Below are positions 31,992 through 43,088 of a DNA stretch of 64,000 bases, piece by piece; position 1 is the first letter of the stretch, and every line of letters begins with the position of its first letter. Both the position numbers and the translations under genes were made by a program. A model generated the notes under the pieces. It was given only the letters and a program-made list of their open reading frames with translations. It was not told where the DNA came from and did not search any database. This DNA is from Granulicella sp. L60. Its GTDB lineage: Bacteria > Acidobacteriota > Terriglobia > Terriglobales > Acidobacteriaceae. The stretch is from the NCBI RefSeq assembly GCF_009765825.1, contig NZ_LMUR01000022.1, positions 381,338-445,337 on the forward strand. The letters run 5' to 3'.

Positions 31992-32872
31992 CAGTGAGCT
32001 TCCGCGGAGAAGGTCTGGAAGTAAGCCTGAAGTGCTTTGGCAATGGCGTCGTCGAAGCTGGGATTGGGCGGCATGGAGGCGTTCGGATCGATTGACTTCG
32101 GGTCGCGGACGAGACGTTCGAACGTGGCTGGCGAGGTAGCGGCGCGGGTGCCTAGTGTCTGCCAGGTTCTGTCGGCTTTGGTGCCGCCGGTGCTGTTCAT
32201 GTTGTGACAGCGGAGGCAGTCTTGCTTTGCGATACGGTAGCCTGCGTCGATCTCGGGGGTGGAGGCGTAGTTGGCGGATGGAGCGATGGCGCCGAAGACG
32301 AGTGGTGAGGAGTTGAAGTCCAGGCCCGCGATGACTGCGGGGATCTGGGGCATCTCGTCGTAGGAGAGAACCTTGAACGATGGCGTGAAGGAGGCGTGGG
32401 TGATGAAGTACGTGCCGGGGCTCTTGTTGTGTGTCTTCTTTGCCCATGTATTTACGGGCAGGCCATTAATCTTGAGGGCTAAGATGGGGCGATGCTGCTG
32501 CGTGTATTCGCGGGAGAAGTGAGCGTGGTAGCGATCGGAACAGATGGCGACGATGAGATCTGCGCCGGGCAGAGCGCCGAGAGATTGGGCGAGTACGTCA
32601 AGATAGATGCCGGTGATGACGACCTTCTGGCGGGGAAGCTCGGTGAAGTTATCGTCGGGCTGGATGGGGATAGTCACGGTGGGGAGTTTGAGGAGATGTT
32701 TGTAAGAGATGTATCGGACGGCGCCTGGCGTGATGCCGGCGATCATTCCGGTGATCTGAAGGTCTGTTGCGGAGCTGCGCTTGGATTGAAGAAGGGCTCC
32801 GCTGGAAGGGCGTCCCGCAGCGAGCAGGGCACAGCACACAACGAAGACGATAACCGACTTCACTCGGGGCAT
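31991..32872 (-). CDS. Exported Moco-domain-like/cytochrome c fusion
   Basis: 293 residues with an N-terminal signal or anchor ('SVIVFVVCCALLAAG', 6-20). Residues 40-160 resemble the sulfite-oxidase-type molybdopterin-binding domain: 'YISYKHLLKLPTVTIPI', 'GIYLDVLAQSLG', 'AICSDRYHAHFSREY' and 'ALKINGLPVNTW', where Cys111 is at the place of the Mo-ligand cysteine region. Residues 205-293 are a monohaem cytochrome c with CLRCH at 219-223 and a probable axial Met in 'NASMPPNP'. Such a fusion would pass electrons from an oxidised substrate to haem in the periplasm. No Moco-specific residue set can be verified by eye. It is coupled to DUF2165 by TGATG. Confidence 0.72.
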   Translation of the reverse strand: MPRVKSVIVFVVCCALLAAGRPSSGALLQSKRSSATDLQITGMIAGITPGAVRYISYKHLLKLPTVTIPIQPDDNFTELPRQKVVITGIYLDVLAQSLGALPGADLIVAICSDRYHAHFSREYTQQHRPILALKINGLPVNTWAKKTHNKSPGTYFITHASFTPSFKVLSYDEMPQIPAVIAGLDFNSSPLVFGAIAPSANYASTPEIDAGYRIAKQDCLRCHNMNSTGGTKADRTWQTLGTRAATSPATFERLVRDPKSIDPNASMPPNPSFDDAIAKALQAYFQTFSAEAH

Positions 32873-32947
32873 GACTCAGACTATCGTGGATTCTCTTTTC
32901 GACAAGAAGAAAGGAGATGCGTTTTTTGACGTGATAAAGTACGGCGC

Positions 32948-33403
32948 ATGCATATCGAAAAAACGATTCTGGAAGCGGGTTTGAGTCTGCCGTCTGCGCC
33001 GTCCCCAGGTGGCAACTATGTTCCGGCGAAGACGGTGGGGAAGCTGGTCTATCTCTCGGGTGTTATCTCTGCGGATAGCAGCGGCGTGATTACGGGCAGG
33101 GCCGGCGATGATTGCGGAGTGGAAGAAGGATATGCTGCGGCGCAGACCTGCGTGTTGCTGCATCTGGCGGTGCTTCGGCAGCATCTTGGATCGCTGGATA
33201 AGGTGAAGAGTATTGTGAGCGTCAATGGATACGTGAACGCTGTTGCGGGATTCGCAGATTCGCCGAAGATCATCAACGGCGCATCGGACCTGCTGGTGAA
33301 GGTGTTTGTGGAGGCGGGGAAGCATGTTCGTGCGGCAGTCGGGGTGAGTGCTCTGCCGCGGAATGCTCTGGTGGAGCTGCAGATGGTTGTGGAGATCGAA
33401 TAA
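32948..33403 (+). CDS. RidA/YjgF family protein
   Basis: 151 residues, matching the longer RidA-like subgroup. 'PSPGGNYVPAKTVGKLVYLSGV' gives the opening strands, 'AAAQTCVLLHLAVLRQHLGS' the long helix, and 'GKHVRAAVGVSALPRNALVELQMVVEI' contains the conserved R-A-A-x-G-V-x-x-L-P-x-x-A-x-V-E motif whose Arg binds the substrate carboxylate in imine deaminases. RidA hydrolyses reactive enamine/imine intermediates from PLP enzymes such as threonine dehydratase. This version keeps the Arg (in 'HVRAAVG'). It is divergent from the Moco/cytochrome gene and convergent with treS. Confidence 0.9.
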   Translation: MHIEKTILEAGLSLPSAPSPGGNYVPAKTVGKLVYLSGVISADSSGVITGRAGDDCGVEEGYAAAQTCVLLHLAVLRQHLGSLDKVKSIVSVNGYVNAVAGFADSPKIINGASDLLVKVFVEAGKHVRAAVGVSALPRNALVELQMVVEIE

Positions 33404-33409
33404 GCGCTG

Positions 33410-36730
<3,321 letters not shown>

Positions 36731-36761
36731 TCTTGTTCCTCGTGCTGGAGAAGCTCTATAT

Positions 36762-38795
36762 CTATGATGCCGACGAAGCTGGGTTGAGTGTAGTCTCACC
36801 GGCTGGCGCGGTGATAATTCGGAATACGTGTGCGGGCATGATATCCGGACGTAGGGCGACGTAGTTGCTGCGGTCGTGCCACTGGTACCGGATGCCGGTG
36901 AGGAGGTCTTGGATCTCGAAGTTGCCGTCGCGCGGGATCGCAAGCTGTTTGAGATCGAGGTCGATCCAGCCGGCCTGCTCCTGAGTGGGGTCGAGGTTGA
37001 TCGCGACGAGGATGCGGTTGTCGCCGGCGGACTTGCTGTAGCAGAGGATGTTTGGATTATCGACGGGATGAAAGTGGAGGGAGCCGTCGCTTTGTAGTGC
37101 CTTGTTTTCGCGGCGAATGCGATTGATGCGAGTGACGAGCGGTGCGAGGCTGTAGTCCGCGGTACGGTCCCAGTGGCGGATCTCATACTTTTCGCTGTTG
37201 AGATACTCTTCGCTTCCGGGCTTGATGGGAGCGTTCTCGCATAGCTCGTAGGCGGGGCCGTAGATGCCGTAGTTTGCGCCCAGGGTTGCGGCGAGAAGGA
37301 GACGCTGCATGAAGGCTGGCCGTCCGCCTGTCTGGAGCGACCCGTGAAGGATGTCTGGCGTATTGGGCCAGATGTTGGGACAGAAGAAGTCTGTGACCGG
37401 TGGCTTGGTGATCTCTTCGAAGTACTGTTGCAACTCTGCCTTGGCGGTGCGCCACGTGAAGTAGGTGTAGGACTGGGTGAAGCCGGCTTTGGCCAATGAG
37501 TACATGACGTGAGGTCGCGTGAAGGCTTCGGCGAGGAAGATCACGTCGGGATTTTTCTTCTGGAGTTCGGCGATGCACCACTCCCAGAAGGGAAGGGCCT
37601 TGGTGTGTGGGTTGTCGACGCGGAAGATGCGGATACCTTGACGGATCCAGTAGGCGAAGACGTCGCGCAGGCCTTCCCATAGGCCGCGCCAGTCGGATGA
37701 TTCAAAGTTGAGTGGATAGATGTCCTGATATTTCTTTGGAGGATTTTCCGCGTACTGGATGGTCCCGTCCGGACGGATGATGAACCAGTCGGGATGCTCT
37801 GTAACCCAGGGGTGATCGGGGGAGCATTGGAATGCGATATCGAGGGCGATCTCCATACCGGAGTCTTGGGCTGCGGCTACTAGAGCTTTGAAGTCGCGCA
37901 GGGTGCCGAGCTGAGGGAGGATGGATTTGTGGCCGCCCTCCTTCGCGCCGATGGCCCAGGGGCTGCCGAGATCGTTCTCGGTTGCGGTGACGTTGTTGTT
38001 GGGGCCTTTGCGAAATGCGGTGCCGATGGGATGAATAGGTGGAAGGTAGAGTACGTCGAAGCCCATCGCAGCGATGCTGGGGAGAAGCGCCTGCACGTCG
38101 GCGAAGGTGCCATGCCGAGTGGGATCGGGCGAGGTGGAGCGAGGGAAGAGCTCGTACCAGGTGGAGTAGCGTGCGCGCTCGCGGTCGACCCAGAGGTGCA
38201 GCTCCTGCGGATAGCGGGTGCACAGATTCAGATCGGGATACTTCGCGGCGACCTTGATGGTCTCTTCGTTGATGGGATCCGTATAAGTAGTATTTTTGCT
38301 TTCGGCCAGTTGGATGAGTGAGGCTGCGGCGCGCGACAGAAGCTGCTGGTCGGCACCCTTCGCGCGTTCGGCGACCTGTTTCAGGAGGATGGAGCCTGAA
38401 CGCAGCGCAAGTGGGATGTCTTGCTGCGTTGCGGACGAAGTGACGTCTTCTGATGCTGGCTGCGCAGAGAGCCGCTTGCCAAGATCGTCTCGCCAGGTGT
38501 CGAAGTGATCGATCCAGGCTTCGAGGGTAAAGACCCATTCGCCTAATCTGTCGAGCGTGAAGCTGGCGGACCAGAGGTCGTTGGTGAGAGGGATGAGTGG
38601 GGAGGTCTTCCAGGTGTCTTCGCTGGCGTGACGGTAGAGCAGGTGGCCGGCTACATGATCGTGGCCGTCGCCGAAGACGGCTGCGGTGACAGTAACGACA
38701 TCGCCGATTGTTCTCTTTGCGGGGTAGCGGCCGCAATCGACTTGCGGCTGGACTTCTTCTATGACGACACGTTTGCGGCCTTCGAAAGGTTTCAT
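36762..38795 (-). CDS. glgE: GlgE, alpha-1,4-glucan:maltose-1-phosphate maltosyltransferase
   Basis: 677 residues, typical length. An N-terminal beta-sandwich (10-110, 'VIEEVQPQVDCGRYPAKRTI') and a helical insert (120-170) precede the GH13 barrel. 'YSTWYELFPRS' (210-220), 'PPIHPIGTAFRKGPNN' (252-267), nucleophile D394 in 'IFRVDNPHTK' and acid E423 in 'FLAEAFTRP' match the numbering of Streptomyces GlgE exactly. It transfers maltosyl units from maltose-1-phosphate to alpha-1,4-glucans. It is first in the operon with treS-maltokinase, which supplies its substrate. A branching enzyme (glgB), often the third gene, is not present next to it. Confidence 0.97.
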   Translation of the reverse strand: MKPFEGRKRVVIEEVQPQVDCGRYPAKRTIGDVVTVTAAVFGDGHDHVAGHLLYRHASEDTWKTSPLIPLTNDLWSASFTLDRLGEWVFTLEAWIDHFDTWRDDLGKRLSAQPASEDVTSSATQQDIPLALRSGSILLKQVAERAKGADQQLLSRAAASLIQLAESKNTTYTDPINEETIKVAAKYPDLNLCTRYPQELHLWVDRERARYSTWYELFPRSTSPDPTRHGTFADVQALLPSIAAMGFDVLYLPPIHPIGTAFRKGPNNNVTATENDLGSPWAIGAKEGGHKSILPQLGTLRDFKALVAAAQDSGMEIALDIAFQCSPDHPWVTEHPDWFIIRPDGTIQYAENPPKKYQDIYPLNFESSDWRGLWEGLRDVFAYWIRQGIRIFRVDNPHTKALPFWEWCIAELQKKNPDVIFLAEAFTRPHVMYSLAKAGFTQSYTYFTWRTAKAELQQYFEEITKPPVTDFFCPNIWPNTPDILHGSLQTGGRPAFMQRLLLAATLGANYGIYGPAYELCENAPIKPGSEEYLNSEKYEIRHWDRTADYSLAPLVTRINRIRRENKALQSDGSLHFHPVDNPNILCYSKSAGDNRILVAINLDPTQEQAGWIDLDLKQLAIPRDGNFEIQDLLTGIRYQWHDRSNYVALRPDIMPAHVFRIITAPAGETTLNPASSAS

Positions 38796-39133
38796 ATCAC
38801 CTGGGCATTTAAAGCAGGTCTGACTGCTTGGTTAGACGTACGGTCTGCGCTCACTCGCGCTGATTCACGCACGCATAAAACGGACGCGAATTCTCTAGTT
38901 CTCTTTAAAGAGATGCACGGTCTGCCAACCGCGTTTGCCGCAGGGGCGATGGAATGGGAAGGATTGATGACAGGCACATACCGTAGGCGGGTTGGGACGG
39001 TATGTTTTGCGATGGAAGTGTGATTTGCAGAGGTGTCTACTTGGACGGGCGCGACGGCCATTGATCGTGTCATCTGTCATCGTGGACGTTTCGTACTAGC
39101 AATAGCGAAACGTCCACTGATGAGCCGATGATT
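38796..39133. other. Intergenic region between glgE and the exopolysaccharide locus
   Basis: 338 bases. It should contain the glgE promoter (minus strand), but I see no convincing -35/-10 pair. Open frames across it are short and lack family resemblance. It ends with the hairpin at 39082-39117. Confidence 0.4.
39082..39117 (-). terminator. Hairpin downstream of the sugar transferase gene
   Basis: A perfect 12-bp stem, GTGGACGTTTCG (39082-39093) with CGAAACGTCCAC (39106-39117), has a 12-base loop and begins 17 bases past the stop of the minus-strand sugar transferase. No T-run follows, so termination would be weak or factor-assisted. Confidence 0.5.
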
Positions 39134-40585
39134 TTATACAGCGCCCGATCCACGGAAGACGGCTGGTATGGTTTGGAACAGAATCTTGATATCCAGCCAA
39201 ACCGACCACTGATCGATGTAGCGCATATCGAGAGCCATCCATTCGTCGAAGCCGATGGAGCTTCGTCCCATAATCTGCCAGAGACAGGTGATGCCGGGCT
39301 TTACACTGAAGCGGCGGCGGTGCCAGTCTTTGGAAAATCCTTCGTAGTCACGCAGCGGGAGCGGTCGAGGACCGACCAGGCTCATGTGACCGATGAAGAC
39401 GTTCAGGAGCTGCGGGATCTCGTCGAGACTTGTCTTGCGCAGCCATTTGCCGAACTTCGTGATGCGGGGATCGTTGGTCAGCTTGAAGGTCGGTCCCTGA
39501 GTCTCGTTGAGGTGCTCGACCTGCGCGATGAGTTTTTCCGCCTCTTGAACCATGGTGCGGAACTTCAGGATCTTGAAGGGACGTTTCCCGTATCCCATTC
39601 TCGTCTGCTTGAAGAACACTGGCCCAGGCGAGGTCAACTTGATCAGGATTGCGACAGCCGCGAAGATCGGCGCGAGGGCGATGAGCAGGATAGAGGAAAT
39701 TGCGATATCTGCGAGACGCTTTACAAGCGAAGCCCGCGCGTTCCAGGACTCGTCGTGCAGGGTGATGGTGCCGATCGATCCTCTAAGGAAGGCCGTGCGC
39801 CGGGAGGTTCCCTGATCGAAGAATGTTCCTATGGAGCGGACGGCGATGCCGTGGTTGCGGCACAGGGAGACGATCTTCGCGGTCTGATGATAGAAGGACG
39901 CAAGCGGAAGCGCGACGATGACTTCATCCACTGGAAGTGTTCTAAGCAGCATCGGCATATCGTCGAACCCGCCGAGAAGTTCACCGGAGTTGGAATCTGC
40001 TGTCTGCTTGTTCCACCACTGGTCGTCGACGAAGCCCTGCAGACGGTAGCCCCACTCCGGATGGAGTGCGATGTCCCGTGCAAATCCATCGGCGCGGCGA
40101 TTCGTGCCAACGATGAGGATGTGTCTGAGGTTGTGTCCGCGTGCGCGAATGGAGTGCACGATCGCCCGGCCGATCAGACGCGTCGACATGAAGGCGCTGA
40201 ACGTCAAGACCCCGAAGAAGAGGCTGATGAGAGCCAGGTCCGCGACTGGGTGTTTGTAGGGAGAGCAGATGAGCCACAGCCATATGAAACTGAAGAAGGC
40301 ACATACTGCGCTGGCGGAGCAGACGTCAAGCGTCTCTTTCAGATAGCCGTCGAGTCTTCTGGATCGGTAGAACCGGTTGATCCGAAGCGTGGCGTGCCAC
40401 CCAAATGCCAGGATGAGCGTCTCAAGAAATACCTGGATTGGCCGATGAGTCTCCAGGGAGGAGAGAACGCTGAGCGTATGGCTGTGCGATGTCGCGGCAT
40501 AGGAAACGCCTAAACAGCAAAATAGAATGCCGACATCGCCAATCTGAACTAACTCTAGAAGCGTATTTCTGTTCGAAGGTGTCAT
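39134..40585 (-). CDS. Exopolysaccharide initiating sugar-phosphate transferase (WcaJ/WbaP type)
   Basis: 483 residues. Four N-terminal membrane helices (about 10-140) and a CoA-binding-like Rossmann part ('NLRHILIVGTNRRADGFARD') precede the catalytic bacterial sugar transferase domain: 'KRLADIAISSILLIALAP' (membrane re-entrant helix, about 290), 'SPGPVFFKQTRMGYGKRPF', 'FKILKFRTM', 'LRKTSLDEIPQLLNVFIG', 'MSLVGPRPLP', and C-terminal 'KPGITCLWQIMGRS' and 'DMRYIDQWSVWLDI'. It moves a sugar-1-phosphate to undecaprenyl phosphate, starting a repeat unit. The sugar is probably hexose-1-phosphate but not certain. It is divergent from the regulator at 40943. Confidence 0.95.
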   Translation of the reverse strand: MTPSNRNTLLELVQIGDVGILFCCLGVSYAATSHSHTLSVLSSLETHRPIQVFLETLILAFGWHATLRINRFYRSRRLDGYLKETLDVCSASAVCAFFSFIWLWLICSPYKHPVADLALISLFFGVLTFSAFMSTRLIGRAIVHSIRARGHNLRHILIVGTNRRADGFARDIALHPEWGYRLQGFVDDQWWNKQTADSNSGELLGGFDDMPMLLRTLPVDEVIVALPLASFYHQTAKIVSLCRNHGIAVRSIGTFFDQGTSRRTAFLRGSIGTITLHDESWNARASLVKRLADIAISSILLIALAPIFAAVAILIKLTSPGPVFFKQTRMGYGKRPFKILKFRTMVQEAEKLIAQVEHLNETQGPTFKLTNDPRITKFGKWLRKTSLDEIPQLLNVFIGHMSLVGPRPLPLRDYEGFSKDWHRRRFSVKPGITCLWQIMGRSSIGFDEWMALDMRYIDQWSVWLDIKILFQTIPAVFRGSGAV

Positions 40586-40942
40586 TGGGGGAGCCCCTTC
40601 CGATGTTGCCTTCTCGCGAAGTTAAGGTTCGATGACTGGACAAAACGACAAATAGCGTCTAGATCTAACGCTAGACGCTTCGGCTTGAGGTGGCAATGAA
40701 AAAAAAGGCTTGAGGCGTTCTTCTCATGTATTGAATCAAAAAGTCGGGTTCTCATATGAGAGATTCTCCTTATATGTCCTATTCAGATATTTTTTGGTAA
40801 CTCTTGACATGCATATACTTCGAGCATTTAATGATTTTGAGGGCCTACAAACTTGCGTTGTAATCAATAGGGAAACTGGATTTTTTCAACGAACCAGAGC
40901 GCTACATAATCTGAGAAAGAGTACCCAATCGAGCATTACTCA
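40586..40942. other. AT-rich divergent control region
   Basis: 357 bases between the sugar transferase and the LuxR-type regulator, clearly richer in A/T than the flanks (runs such as A8 at about 40699-40706). A 9-bp inverted repeat AGCGTCTAG/CTAGACGCT lies at 40654-40662 and 40671-40679, about 70 bases upstream of the sugar transferase start, where it could be an operator or attenuator. The promoter at 40804-40832 reads toward the regulator. Confidence 0.55.
40804..40832 (+). promoter_or_regulatory. Sigma-70 promoter of the LuxR-type regulator
   Basis: TTGACA at 40804-40809 and TTTAAT at 40827-40832 are separated by exactly 17 bases: six of six and five of six consensus matches. The predicted start at about 40839 leaves a leader of about 104 bases before ATG 40943. 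Confidence 0.75.
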
Positions 40943-41728
40943 ATGTCGGAGACCTCTATTCATCAGTCTTCTGAAAAACCCGCACCCGAGCGAGTTATCA
41001 GGATCCTCATGGCAAATCTACCTGCCATGCTCTGCGAACTTCTGCATAAAGCATTTGATGCAGTTCCTGACCTGAAGGTTGTTGAACCGGTCAATGATGT
41101 GCCGCAGATGCTAAATGCCACAAAGGGCGTTTCCGTCGACGTCATTCTTTTGGGCTCTTTGAAAACGGAGAAGTTACGCGACGCGGTGGAGCTTCTGGAC
41201 TCGCTCCCGCACTGCTATAAAAGCGCAAGTACGGTTATTTTGACCCAGGACACCGATTACGCTGAAGTCATCTCATTATTTCGCTCGGGGGCGAGGGGCA
41301 TCTTCGGTAGTGCTGATCTTCGATTCGATCTACTCTGCAAATGTATCCGATGCGTCCATCAAGGACAGATATGGGCCAGTAATGAGCTGTTGTCTCATCT
41401 GGTGATGTCCCTATCGCGTCCGAAGTTTACTGATGTAACGGATCGGCAGGGAAGGTCGCTGCTTACCGCGCGGGAGCAACAGGTTCTGCATTTATTAGCA
41501 GAGGGGCTGAGCAACCACGAACTGGCGAATGCGCTGAAGGTGAGTGAGCATACGGTCAAGAATCATCTCTTCCACATCTACGACAAGCTGGGAGTTTCCA
41601 ATCGGATGGAGGCTGTTCTGTATGCGCTTACACCGCGCAATAAGATTCCGTCGAAGAGTTATTCCGTGGATAGCGAGACTTCAGCGGCGAAGGTGCGCCG
41701 CGCCAAAATAGGTAAGTCTCCCGCATAG
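40943..41728 (+). CDS. LuxR/NarL-type response regulator with degenerate receiver
   Basis: 261 residues. The C-terminal GerE/LuxR helix-turn-helix is standard ('LLTAREQQVLHLLAEGLSNH', 'ALKVSEHTVKNHLFHIYDKL', residues 173-216). Residues 17-140 keep the receiver fold pattern, but key residues are gone: the acidic pair after the first strand is 'MANLP' (23-27), and the phospho-acceptor Asp in 'VxLLD' reads 'VILLGSL' (G71). The Lys of the last strand is also missing ('GIFGSAD'). Phosphorylation control is therefore unlikely, and another signal or constitutive activity is inferred. It lies between initiating transferase and WecG-type genes of the exopolysaccharide locus, so that locus is its probable target. 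The start lacks a clear Shine-Dalgarno sequence. Confidence 0.88.
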   Translation: MSETSIHQSSEKPAPERVIRILMANLPAMLCELLHKAFDAVPDLKVVEPVNDVPQMLNATKGVSVDVILLGSLKTEKLRDAVELLDSLPHCYKSASTVILTQDTDYAEVISLFRSGARGIFGSADLRFDLLCKCIRCVHQGQIWASNELLSHLVMSLSRPKFTDVTDRQGRSLLTAREQQVLHLLAEGLSNHELANALKVSEHTVKNHLFHIYDKLGVSNRMEAVLYALTPRNKIPSKSYSVDSETSAAKVRRAKIGKSPA

Positions 41729-41746
41729 GGTTTGAATGCAAGCGAA

Positions 41747-41778
41747 CTCGGCGAACGAAAGTGTGACTGTTCGCCGAG
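41747..41778. terminator. Hairpin between convergent genes
   Basis: CTCGGCGAAC (41747-41756) pairs perfectly with GTTCGCCGAG (41769-41778) around a 12-base loop. It lies 18 bases past the regulator stop and 21 bases past the WecG-type gene stop on the other strand, so it can serve both. The T-content after it is low. Confidence 0.55.
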
Positions 41779-41799
41779 CTTCAACGCGAAGTTACGCGT

Positions 41800-42573
41800 T
41801 CAGATTGAGAAACGCTTGAGGCCGGAGAGCTGCAGCATTGTGAGCCAGATGAAGCGCGGGTTATTGTAGAGGTATCGTCTCCACAGACGACGCGGCTCTT
41901 TGATCAGGCGATAGAGCCACTGCAGCCCGGCACTCTTCATCCAGTCGGGGGCCTCATCCAGATTTCCACTCAGTAGATCGAAGGCTGCGCCGACTCCTAC
42001 CATCAACTTTACTGGCAGTCGGCTTGTGTAGGCAGCCATAAACTTCTCCTGCTTGGGCGTGCTCAATCCGCACCAGAATATGTCGACGCGTGCTGCTTCC
42101 AGCTGCGCCCGCAGTTGTTCTTCCTCATCGGAGTTCAGCGGGCGAAACGGAGGAGTATACGTTCCGACAATCTCGAGTCCAGGAAAGCGACGGGTCAACT
42201 CCGAACGTAACTCTTCGGCGACGCCCTCCTTTCCGCCATAAAGAAAATGGCGGTAACCGCGGCTTACAGAGCGTTGACAGACGTTTTCCATGTAGTCCGG
42301 TCCATAGACGCGAGTCATGTCTTTGAAGCCATGGAGACGGCCCAGCCATACGGTTGGCATGCCATCGGGCGTCGTTAGAAACGATCGGTTGAGAATTCCG
42401 CGAAACTCTTCGCCTGCCTGCGCCTCCATGATGCCGTGTACTCCGGTCACGCAGATATATCCGCTGCCGCCGCGGTCGAGCAACGCCTCGCTCTGCTCAA
42501 TTGCGCTTTGCATGGAGAGGGCGCTGACACCAACGCCGAGGATATTTACTCTTGACTGTTCGCCAGAGGTCAT
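41800..42573 (-). CDS. WecG/TagA/CpsF-family glycosyltransferase
   Basis: 257 residues from ATG 42573, which has AAGGAGA six bases upstream; the frame extends to 42702 but without family resemblance. 'RVNILGVGVSALSMQSAIEQ' and 'VTGVHGIMEAQAGEEFRGIL' open the fold. 'TPDGMPTVWLGRLHG' carries the catalytic Asp of the family, 'YRHFLYGGKEGVAEELRSEL' and 'DIFWCGLSTPKQEKFMA' the donor site, and 'GVGAAFDLLSGNLDEAPDW' completes it. Family members transfer ManNAcA or ManNAc to lipid-linked sugars. Here it probably adds the second sugar of the exopolysaccharide unit. It is transcribed away from the BY-kinase across a 515-base gap. Confidence 0.93.
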   Translation of the reverse strand: MTSGEQSRVNILGVGVSALSMQSAIEQSEALLDRGGSGYICVTGVHGIMEAQAGEEFRGILNRSFLTTPDGMPTVWLGRLHGFKDMTRVYGPDYMENVCQRSVSRGYRHFLYGGKEGVAEELRSELTRRFPGLEIVGTYTPPFRPLNSDEEEQLRAQLEAARVDIFWCGLSTPKQEKFMAAYTSRLPVKLMVGVGAAFDLLSGNLDEAPDWMKSAGLQWLYRLIKEPRRLWRRYLYNNPRFIWLTMLQLSGLKRFSI

Positions 42574-43088
42574 CGTGTCTCCTTGTGCATTTAGGGTGAC
42601 TCTGTCTTCAGTGTAGAGAAGCCCAAATGGGCTGTCTACCGTCCAAATGGAACCACTCTGATCCAGCGTGAATCTTGCTTGTTGTTGCGCGAAGCATCCC
42701 ATTTTATGGTGCGAAGCATCTTATGCAGTAAATTGCTCTTGTTGCTGTTACAAAAATATTATTAGGCGAAGCGGAGTTCCGACTTCGAGCTACATGCAGA
42801 CATCTGCATGAAATAGGCAAGTGCAAGGCTTAATCGAAGCCTGTTTCAAAGGTGTTAAAACCTCGAGGCTGTGGGAAGAGAAGAGATCTTTCAGATGCAA
42901 GCCTAAAGACGATACAATCGCAACAGATCTTTACCTCCCCAGCCGGGCACGAGCGTTACGTATCTTTGCGGCGGATACAAGTAAAGAACAACGAACGGGC
43001 GTACCGTCTTCTGCCTTAGTTGGCTGCAAGAAGCGATATTCGAGCGGTTCCAAGGCTTGCGATTACAGAACTTTGGAGACATGAAGCT
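42574..43088. other. Long divergent intergenic region before the autokinase gene
   Basis: 515 bases. A possible plus-strand promoter is TTGCTC (42733-42738), an 18-base spacer and TATTAT (42757-42762), leaving a leader of about 320 bases, which could hold regulatory RNA structure. A plus-strand open frame at 42821-43084 (87 codons) shows no family resemblance and no good ribosome site, and I do not call it a gene. Confidence 0.4.

Noticed and set aside
42821..43084. 87-codon open frame before the autokinase gene
   Set aside because: No family resemblance and no ribosome site. It lies in a region better read as leader or promoter.
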